From Apostichopus japonicus (Eukaryota; Echinodermata; Holothuroidea; Aspidochirotida; Stichopodidae), in assembly GCF_037975245.1 (NCBI RefSeq), contig NC_092582.1, positions 17,200,577 to 17,264,576 on the forward strand: a stretch of 64,000 nucleotides of DNA, given 5' to 3'. Shown here piece after piece: positions 54,955 to 64,000 of the stretch (within the stretch, counting starts at the first letter, position 1; each line of letters starts with the position of its first letter). The notes under the pieces were generated by a model that was not told the DNA's origin, did not search any database, and saw nothing but the letters and a program-made list of their open reading frames with translations. The translations under genes and the position numbers were made by a program.

Positions 54955-56450
54955 TGACTTTTACAGTACATTTCAATCAAGTTTATTTCAAGCTCCTTAT
55001 CACATCTTTTCTCTTACCCTATATATTCATACAGTATTTGTGTACCTCGTGTATTTTTAAATTTATACTATATTTTTGGTTTGAAATAAAAAGAATAAAA
55101 CAGAAAAGTCTGAGTCATTGTATTTCATTTGTTTAGTTCTCTGGGGCATTATATCCAGAAACAGGCCTCTTTTTGATTCCTTGCCAAAGGCTGAAGAAAT
55201 CAATGCGATGGTGATTGTGTGGGTGTGTGTATGTGTGTGTGTATGTGACACTTTCTTGTAAACAAGATATCTCAATATTGGAGCTTGTATTTAACTCATA
55301 CTTTACATGTGGGTAACACTAACCCATATTAGGAAAAAGACTCCTATTGTATTTGGTGGAGGTCAAAGGTCACCAGAGGTCAAACTCAAAACCTTTTAAA
55401 CTGCTTGTTAACACTTATAGGAAGGGATAACTTGGAGGGATTTCATACTTATTATGTAGATGGCCCATATTGTGTAGAAGATCCCTATTATATTGGACGC
55501 GGGTCAACGGTCATTTGAGGTCAGCAGAGATGAAAGTCTGAAAATCTTGTAAAAAAAATTACTCTAAAAGTGAAATTTCGTTAATGTACAAACAAAGCAC
55601 GTAGATTGCCTTTGGTGAGAACAAAATCGCTGTGGAATTCCATGTGTGTCAAATTCCCTTTGAGGTCAAGAGAAGTAGTTTTCAGAAAACCCATTCTACG
55701 GTACCCAACACCGACCATACTGTCATCACATACATGTTTCTGCCCTACGATCATGATGCACAAGTCTATATCATTTCATCGTCCGGATCAGGCATCCGTA
55801 CAAACTGTCGCAACGAAACCGGTGTACGCGCTGCATTTCGCGTAAGTTGTTGAGTTCCTGTAGTTCTCTCTGTCCAGTATCTTTGTAGTAAGCAATAAGA
55901 TTTTGATATGCCAGTACGGTCCTACCAAAACCCGCCTGAACACGTCAGCCAGATTTTAGCGTTACGACGACTAAAATTGATAAATTCATGCAAGCCACTG
56001 CAAGCACAGTTGGCAGATCTGTTAAGGTAAGATCGTAGCTTTAACAGAAATAAGCGATACCCAAAGGAACTGATCAAGCAAGTCCAAAGGTTAAATGCGT
56101 CTGCACTACGTGCAAAATGTTTACTCAGTTCTACTAGATATTGACTGGCGTAGATAATTGTCAGTTAACTTAAAGAGTCAGAATCAGCCGCAACCCCCCC
56201 CCCCCACTCCCTTGGTGAAGGTCAAAACTCATTTGAGGTCAATACAGTCCAAACTGTGAATAACCTACAAACATGATATATCCAAATCTCTCAAGTTGAA
56301 ATCAAAGCCCTAACAAAATATCTCCTATATGGGCAAGGAATCACTCAATCTTTGACTTTCTGGTTTCTTATTTGCTCATTACTAGGCTGCTCATTGCCCT
56401 ATTGTAAATGATGATGTACTCATCCTTTAAGAAAAGTGAATAAAAAAGAA
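54955..56450. other. No firm gene; AGGTCA-rich repeats
   Basis: Words of the type gaggtcaaaggtca recur at about 55,366-55,390, 55,505-55,530 and 56,217-56,245. A GC-richer patch at 55,606-55,850 is open on both strands and ends at a donor-like CGC|GTAAGT (55,843). It might contain an exon, but I could not find a matching acceptor. Confidence 0.35.
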
Positions 56451-56462
56451 AACTACCCCCCC

Positions 56463-59442
56463 CCCTGGTTGAAATTCCAGTAGAACCCAGTTAAAAAATC
56501 AACGAGGTTCTACTAGGGCCTACTATGTTTAACTGATTTTTAACTGTGTTTAACTAGGTCTTACTGGGTTCCAACTGGGCTATGCTGTACATGAGCTAGG
56601 TTCAACTGGGTTTACATAATGTTCAACTGGGTTTGTTCAGGCCCAACTGAGTTTGAACTATGTTTGAACTGATCCAGTTGGGCTTCAACTAGGTTTCACT
56701 GATTTTTGCACTAGCCCAACTGGGTTTGAACTATGTTGACTGGTGAACTTGCCCTGTTGGGGTTGAACTAGGTTTCAACTGGTTTTGCACTGGCCCAACT
56801 GGGTTTGGACTATTGGCTGGTGAACTGACCCAGCTGGGGTTTAACTAGGTTTCACTGGTTTGCACAAGCCCAACTGGGTTTGAACTATGTTTACTGTTGA
56901 ACTTGCCCTGTTGGGGTTGAACTAGGTTTCACACTGGCCCAACTGGGTTTGGATTGCTTTTATTTTAGGCGTAATTATCAAGAATATTATAATGTAAGTT
57001 CGTAAGCAGTAACCGTATAGTAATATATTGAAAATGCTAAATTAGCCAACTTATGAGGGGTGTAAAATAAATCTTTGTCATATTTATCACAGTTATGATT
57101 AAACGATTACATTTTTGTACCGCAATGATTAAAAATATAAAATATTTCCTATATAATAAATTTGAAAGAAATTATGTTATAATTTGTTCGTCGATTTGAA
57201 CAATTGGTAGACAAAATGCCTTCCTAGTGCAAAATAGTATGATCCGACTTAATTTGAACTTTGACATTTGTACCTTGTGTTAGCCCAAAATTTATAAATT
57301 CAGAAGCTTCGCAGAATAATCGCATTTGTAACCGATTTTGCCAACAATTTTAAATTATTACCGCGGCTAAGATCCCTCCTTTGTGATCTTGCAGTATCTT
57401 TATATTATTGACACATACTTGTAACATTATAATTGATTGTAAACGTGCTCTTTATCATAAATATTTGAATTGAACAGAAACTTTATAGGCCTATATAGGC
57501 TAGTGACTTAGGACTATAGTATAGGCTAGGCCTAACAAACCGGTTCTCTACTAGGTATACCACATGGTACAATTACTAACGTTAGGCATAACCTAACGTT
57601 ATAGTTGCACAGCTTATAGGTGCCTAACCTAGTTATACTCAAGTTAACACCTATATTTAACCGCATGATTTAAGGAAAGTTATTGTCAACTAGCAAACAT
57701 ATAATAGCAATTTTCAAAATTTACGCAATTTCCTTGATTGTTGTTTCAAACATGAAGTGTCCTATTGGCATAATAACATTCTTTGCAAAAGTCATTAGCC
57801 TAGTGAAGTGTACAGCATACACTAATATGCTACAAATATGAGGATGCCCTACACTGAACATTATGAACATATGATTAAACTATCAATCTAATTTCAAGTG
57901 AGGCTTCATTTTTACAGTGTAAGATGGTCAGCTCTTACATAAAGTTTTGTTTTGTACCTTAGTTTTACTTGTTTATTAGTGCACTGTTAAATGCTCACTG
58001 TACAGAGGGCTATACATTTGTACAGTACATTTGTATGTTGTCTTATGGTAGCAAAAAGGTTGATTATCAACTTTCTCTCTTCTGGGTTGCTATGCAAGTA
58101 TCTTGTTCTTCCTGGAAATTAGCCCTCACAGGAAATGGGGTCTGTGTGTATATATTTTAGGAACAAAGGAGTTTTGTGAGGGTACAGTATAGGGAGTTGG
58201 CAATTGGCTATGAGTATTTGAGCAAGGCAGTTTTAAAAGAAGAGAAAGATAGTTTAATGGCTGGATAGTTTGTTTTAAACCTTAATTTACATAGTTCAAG
58301 TTACTGTACATGTACCTTATTATTTTATGGAAATTGTGATATTCAACTGCCAGTCTGGGACACTATTTATTATAAAGGATACTATTTACTATAAAGGATA
58401 TTGTTTTACAATAAAGGATATATTCCAGGACACCATCACTTATAAAGGACACTATTTTACTACAAAGGATATTGACATTATTTTACTGAAAGGATACCCT
58501 GGAACACTATTTCATAAAAAAAAATTAAAGGATACTTTTTGCTGGGATCGGACATTCATAATACCTTTTATTGGGTTCAACTATACTGATGTCATAGAAT
58601 ATCTGATGTCGTGGAAGGTCTGAGGTTGTAGAATACTTGATGTCACCAGCAGGCCAACTCACCAGAACAGACTTTTAAATTAAGTGTATTTCTTTATATT
58701 TTGGGTGCGCACCTCACGACTGTAAGTTGTTTCATTTAATTCTTTGACTGGGCCCAGATCAGCTGTACATTGTTTGTTATTCATAATTATAATCTCTTTT
58801 GATCCAATCCAGTTGACTTCTTCATTTTTATATGTGTCTTGCTCTGTGTTAGGTCATCACACCAAACCCAGAGTTCTCTGATCAAGAACAAACATTTATT
58901 TTCAGTGGCTAACACCCTTAATACTTACAGTATATATCTACTGTTAAAAAATGAAAACTTCTTATAGTGTGGTGTTATATAAGTGTAGATAACACCAGTT
59001 GAGAATCCCAGTTCAAACTATTTAAAAATATAAGAAGTAAAAAAATAGTTCACCCAGTTTAACCCAGCAAAACATAGTTGACCCAGTAAAACATAGTTGA
59101 ACCAGTAAAACATAGTTGAACCAGTTGGACCTAGTAAAACATAGTTGAACCAGTTGGACCGAGTAAAACATAGTTGAACCAGTTGGACCCAGTAAAACAT
59201 AGTTGAACCAGTTGGACCCAGTAAACATAGTTGAACCAGTTGGACCCAGTAAAACATAGTTGAACTTGGACCAGTTGAACCCAGTTAAACATAGTTGAAC
59301 CAGTTGGACCCAATAAAACATAGTTGAACCAGTTGGGAACCCCAGTTCACCCAGTTCAACCTAGTTCAAATTTTGGCCAATTTCCGTATAGAAAATTCCA
59401 GTTGAACCCAGTTCAAAAATTCAACTGGAATTTCCACCAGGG
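56463..59442. mobile_element. 3-kb element with tandem-repeat inverted ends
   Basis: The left end CCCTGGTTGAAATTCCAGT is matched in inverse by ACTGGAATTTCCACCAGGG at the right end. Both subterminal zones consist of the same tandem family in opposite orientation: ttcaactgggtttgaactat-type units at 56,500-56,955 and ccagttggacccagtaaaac atagttgaa units (29 bp, about ten copies) at 59,045-59,350. The interior has no coding frame, only AT-rich sequence and a short tataaaggatactat-type repeat (58,365-58,535). A target duplication is obscured by poly-C at the left. It is probably a non-autonomous DNA transposon. Confidence 0.75.
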
Positions 59443-61118
59443 CCAGCAGCACGGCTAATAAATGAGCAGTGATGTAAGATGTTTGAATAGCTAACTACCG
59501 GACCAAAGTTCAGCAGGCTGATTCGAAATATAGCAATAACAGCTGAGAATAATTCGCGGAAGGAAGGAGTGCTCCCGCATCCAACTCTCAACCCATATGA
59601 ACCAGAAGTGTTGCATTTCTTTACGTGCGATTATGAAGTACTTATTTAACCCGGGTTTGCTCTAAAAATCAATAAAGTTGAAAAACCTAGTGCATTGACA
59701 TAATACCGAATACCAAATTATACCACAAAACAAACACACAAAAGCTGAAAAGTAAACTTTTTCTGCTAAATTTCCAGTATACAGTAAGGCAAAGTTGAGA
59801 CCCTGTAACAAATTAGCGCCATTTTATGATACACGTACCTTCTATATAATTCACCTGATCAGCTATACACAATAGTGCACATGTTTTGTAGCCTGTATAG
59901 TCCAATACACCTGTTTTCTCAAATGTAGGCTATTCGGTAAGAGTGGGGGGGGGAGTCTTTGAAGGGGTGGGGGCCGATCTTCAAATTTCATGGCTTAGTG
60001 GGTCACTATAGTTCCCAAACATATTCGAGACGGAAGATCACACCACTTCCCGTTTAGAAGTTAAAAAGGGTTAAAGTGCTAAACTGACCATATTTTCAAA
60101 CTGAGGCTAAAAATCGAAGAAACTTGCAGAACTTATAGTTTCTATGGAAAACTTCCCCACCTTCCAAACGACTGTGATCACAGGAGAATGGCATGTTCAT
60201 AATATTAAAGTCTTAAAAAAGTCAAAAACTTGGTTGCAACTATAATTGTTATGTGCGGCAATAGGCTATGCGGAAAAGTTTTCGACTTCGATAAGAATTT
60301 TCCAAACAATTATGGCGGCCGCTAGAAGTTAACCCTAACCCAATAGGTTTACAATTAGGGTTAGCCTGATTAATTATGGTTTCTAAATGAAAAGGGCTAG
60401 TAAGCTGAACCTCCAAATGCATGCAGACCGATGCTTTCACGTGATACCCATGTATTAGCTCAATATAATTTGCTCTCCGTGTGAGGGCGCTTCATAAGAA
60501 TACTTTCTAAGGCAATTTCCGCACAGCACAGGCTGGAAAGATCTGTGAACTTGAAACTTATAATTAACTTGAGAGCTAATTGCAAAGGTACGTTTGTAAA
60601 TTAAATTCCGATTTTCCCGTCTTTTAACTCCAAGCGGATGTGACGTAGTCAAAAGCGTGTACGTTAATAAGTCGGAAATGCAACATGCAATGGCATAACA
60701 ATTTGTAGCGTATATACAGCATGACACTTTCTCTTACTTCTTAAGTTTCATTTCTTTCCTACTTGAATAAAAGGCGGCATCTTAAAAAAGACATAAAAAT
60801 GTAAACAAAAGAATAAGAAAGTTACCAGAGGTCGGAGGCAATCGAACTGACACTGAAAAAAATGAGCTTTGTCTGTACTATTTAAATATAGAATTTCAAG
60901 CCAGTCGGGCAAAGTTTAAATTGGCGCCAAATACCACAAAATACCACAATATAACGTCATAAACAATATAAAAGATACTGTTTGTGATAGAATTGGACTC
61001 GCTGAGTCCATTGATGCAATTATCAGGACGATCAAATGTATTATTGTAGAGAGTGAGAAGGAGAATGAAAAGGTGGATAATATATGATATCATACCGAGT
61101 CTATACAGCTATGGGAGG
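59443..61118. other. No gene recognised
   Basis: AT-rich. A small hairpin of ttaaccctaaccc and ttagggttag at about 60,328-60,363 is the only structured item. The 90-codon frame at 60,455-60,727 minus is unconvincing. Confidence 0.4.
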
Positions 61119-61724
61119 CTAGTGGCGTAGCCAGAGGGGGCCGGGGGGATGCCCCCAAATTTGCTTTGTGCTACAGTCTTGCCCCCCCCCCCAAATGAAA
61201 TCCAGTGTATTCAAAATTCTTCTTTTTACATGTTTTCGAGCTCTAATCACAAGTATTCATACCTCAGGGCTCATGTTCATACTTCATTTAAGGTCAGAAC
61301 TTGGAAATCAGACCGAGATATTATACATTTTGGGCCTTCATCATACCCACATACGGAGACCGTTGATCAATATCGTCCTACAGAATAAGCGCCAAAAATT
61401 GTAATATAGGCCTAGTGAAACTTTTTTGTGTGGAAATCTGGGCATGTAGTGAATTAAAGTAGCTAATTTATTCATTGTATCCTTTTCATAATGTGCGGAA
61501 TTATGCAGAAACCACGACGACTGTCTCTGCAATAGAGGTAAATTAAGTGAAAGTGTGTCATGTTCCACTGAACCATTGGATGTGTATTTGTGCAGACGAG
61601 GTGCCCATTAATACATATATTTCTTGGTAATTCCTACCATCAACCATCACGGGGTTGCCCCCCCCCCCCCCCCTTAAGAAAATCTTGCTCCCTCATAACA
61701 ATAGGATGTTGGCTACTCCACTGG
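61119..61724. mobile_element. Possible MITE with agtggcgtagcca-type ends
   Basis: CTAGTGGCGTAGCCAG at 61,119-61,134 is matched, with two differences, by the inverse of GGCTACTCCACTGG at 61,711-61,724. Poly-C tracts (61,181-61,193; 61,656-61,672) lie inside each end. No coding frame and no clear target duplication are present. Confidence 0.4.
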
Positions 61725-63572
61725 GGGAGGCCACGTTGACTTGGAACTTCTGTTGCTGGTACCAGACCACAGATAGGACTTACTATTGTTTATAGTCTTT
61801 GCCCGATTTGAAATGTCTCAAGTGGTTAAAATGGCATGCAAATGTGGCCAAGGAACAAATAAATATTAGTAGAGGGCGCTCTTGTTAGCTTACATTTAGA
61901 GTTTCTTTATGTTCTACTTACATTCAGAACCATGTATACCTCTTTGTTTGCATAAATGTAAGATACATAACCTGGCATTTTTCAGAACTCGAAGCCTTAA
62001 CGCGTTGAGATGTTTCATCCTATCAGACCAACCAATGAGAGGTTATTGAGCCCCCCCCCCCCCCTTTTGGCAGTAGTATACTGCATGATGTTGGTGCGAA
62101 GAAGAGTTTTGCCTGACCATTGCCTTTTTCCAAACATAAATGATCGGGCTATTGTTGAGCATTAGGAGGGCTGTTGTAGGTGCAACTTTCTGAGATTTCA
62201 CTACGAAAACACTTGGGTATGGGGGAGGGGGAAAAGTGGAAATGTTATACATAAATCAGCCTCCATGGAGAGATAGTCATGTTTTTTCGTGGTAACATTA
62301 AACATGGACCCTCACACTTGCAAAGTCATTCACATGCAGTGTGAGGGTATGACAGAGAGGTGGGAGGGGAGGGGGGAGACACATGCCAAAAATTTTCTGC
62401 TCAGTATGTGCGGTAGACATGCTGACGGAGTTACAGTATGAAGGCTGGTTGCAATGGACCCCCCCCCCCTCCCAGTGGTAACACTTCAAAGATCAATAGG
62501 TAAGTTTTCTTTTCCTTAACAAAAATAGTAAAGTAAAACTTTTTCTTCATAACACCTAGTCTTCGACTTTCCTTGTTTCATGCCGTGGCATCTATCCCTT
62601 TAATCCAATTTAGCACTCCAAACAAATCAATCGGAACTTTAGATTGAAGCAGACTGAATTGTTTGTCACATTATGTGAATACTCAATGTAGTGCATCCCA
62701 CAGGGAGCCATGTGTTGGTTGCACATCTGTCCCTTTCGGCGTTCGTTGCTGTAGCCTTTGACACATTATCATTACAACGAACACCAAACAAATATTACGC
62801 TCTTTAGAAATGTAGAGTTCATTGCTGAAGATGTCGCTTTTAAGAAGTAATTGAGGTAATTATATGTATATTATATTTAAGCTTTGGCTCATGTTAGGAT
62901 AGGGAAGTATAAGTGAGTTTGTGACTCACAATTTGTATTTTTGTTCGTACAACGTGGACCTATTCTCAGCGTGGGTTAGCCTATCGTTAGATAGTGTGGT
63001 AGGCCTAGGTTTATTGTTTCCGAGAATGCATCACGATGGTATTCAAGTTCATTTTGAGTATTTTCAAGGGCTTAGTTAAGTTTTGTACTCTTAAAATATA
63101 TCATTATAAGATCACATGCCTTGTTATTGTTGTATTCGAGGGGATCGTGTAATTCGTGTGTTTCATTGTCTAGGCTAAGCGTGCCTTACGGTGAATTGCT
63201 AAGTGTGTATAAAGTATTTTAGTATTATATTCCGATAGAGCGCCCTCTCATAACAAACAAGATGGCTGCGCCCATGTTATCGTTGAATATTTGTGTACGT
63301 AATAGGCAAGCCACCCAAGTGAGCTAGAGTAACATTATCTAATTATTCATTAAGGTATTTTCTTTCTATATTCACCACTTTATGTGTTAACCAGCACTGA
63401 TTAAGATTAAATTCACCTCTGTTGATATTGGTTTTGGATAAAATGCCTCTTGCTGCTGTATTAACCACAATTAGTTGTTAAACGATGTATTCTGTAATAA
63501 GTTACACGTTCTGTGTACAGGGAACTGGTTGAGATGTAATTGACTAGATAAGTTGTGTTATTGTTTTATAAG
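61725..63572. other. No gene recognised; poly-C tracts
   Basis: Contains poly-C runs at about 62,050-62,064 and 62,459-62,470. The remaining sequence has no convincing frame. Confidence 0.4.
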
Positions 63573-64000
63573 TGTAATGCCCTGCCCATAAATGGACAGA
63601 GAGATTGTAAGGCAGACGTGCCGAGATTTAAATGTCGCCATCTCATCATTTTTACGATTATGTGTTATGTCTAGTGGTGCTCCCAGTTCTACCCTTGTCA
63701 TTGTAGCTATTCAGACAGCGTAGAAACCAGCCTAATTGGGTCACAGAAAGTAGAGTTAGTCTGGTACACAATTTTAAGTGACTTTATTTTTATGTTTTGT
63801 TTCTCTTTTTATTATCTTTCAGGAAAGTTACCTGAAGGTGCTGCACCGTCCTTTTTGTTTATGTAATCATATAATATAATCTCGAACATGCTATGTGAGA
63901 GAAGAAGTAATAAACCCCTCAGCCACCAGAACAAGCGGTGGTAGAAATTAGCACTCTCCCCTGCCTATTTATTCCTGCGTATCCTCACATCAATGTGACA
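63573..64000 (+). repeat. Possible LTR at the window edge
   Basis: The segment starts TGTAATGCCCTGCCCATAAA and the window ends exactly at ...TGTGACA. It has a polyadenylation signal (AATAAA at about 63,910) in the last quarter. TG..CA ends, 428 bp length and signal placement suit a retrotransposon LTR, but the partner LTR or primer-binding site would be outside the window. Confidence 0.25.

Noticed and set aside
54523-54980. Poly-Ile/Val and poly-Tyr proteins
   Set aside because: Trinucleotide microsatellite; frames open on both strands with no sequence complexity.
59018-59321. Repetitive GPTGSTMFYWVQLVQL-like protein in three frames
   Set aside because: By-product of the 29-bp tandem repeat at an element end; similar peptides appear in all three minus frames.
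60328-60363. Interstitial telomere repeat
   Set aside because: Only one or two TTAGGG units in each orientation; better seen as a small hairpin.
1-64000. CRISPR array
   Set aside because: The sequence is eukaryotic; the regular repeats are minisatellites or dispersed 15-mers without uniform unique spacers.

Overview
This window is gene-poor, AT-rich eukaryotic DNA dominated by mobile elements and their remains. The element mix (Polinton/Maverick, Penelope-like retroelements with GIY-YIG endonucleases and hammerhead ribozymes, tRNA-headed SINEs with TA tails, a large transposon encoding a HAISGCDTTS/CXC protein) and the frequent 'taggcctag' words suggest a marine invertebrate deuterostome, probably an echinoderm. 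That attribution is an inference, not proof.

Left part (1-22.8 kb): no convincing host gene. It holds tandem and inverted repeats (5.5-6.1 kb), three members of a 305-bp foldback family (9.9, 11.7 and 12.3 kb), two 5'-truncated Penelope-like fragments on the minus strand (15.0-15.6 and 20.6-20.9 kb) each followed by a hammerhead-type motif, two SINE copies, long TA microsatellites, and a 2.1-kb stretch carrying eight copies of one 15-mer (GGTAACTCGCATTAC).

Centre (22,832-38,936): a 16.1-kb Polinton with terminal inverted repeats beginning AG and an imperfect 6-bp target duplication (catact/catatt). On the plus strand it carries a PC4-like gene, a small Cys/His protein, a chromodomain integrase, and the virion module: penton, adenovirus-X-like protein, major capsid, cysteine protease, packaging ATPase and three small late-type ORFs. 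No protein-primed DNA polymerase B is visible anywhere between the repeats. A minus-strand, apparently spliced gene occupies the right part. It is interrupted by a 3.5-kb DNA transposon (32,383-35,912; exact 8-bp duplication) that encodes a SAM plus C2H2 zinc-finger protein. The integrase, capsid, PC4-like, small late and right-end genes each carry a frameshift or in-frame stop, so this copy is decaying.

Right part (39-64 kb): a second large transposon (41,480-48,302) has imperfect inverted repeats, a likely 3-bp duplication (ATA) and a broken minus-strand gene of about 1,480 codons with an N-terminal Cys/His finger, a PIN/XPG-like nuclease region and a C-terminal HAISGCDTTS-CXC segment (possibly Academ superfamily). 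Next come three SINE copies, possible host exons (48,797-49,066 minus; 51,822-51,858 minus; 52,621-52,700 and 54,199-54,468 plus), trinucleotide microsatellites, a 3-kb element with tandem-repeat ends (56,463-59,442), a short MITE-like element and a possible LTR at the window edge.
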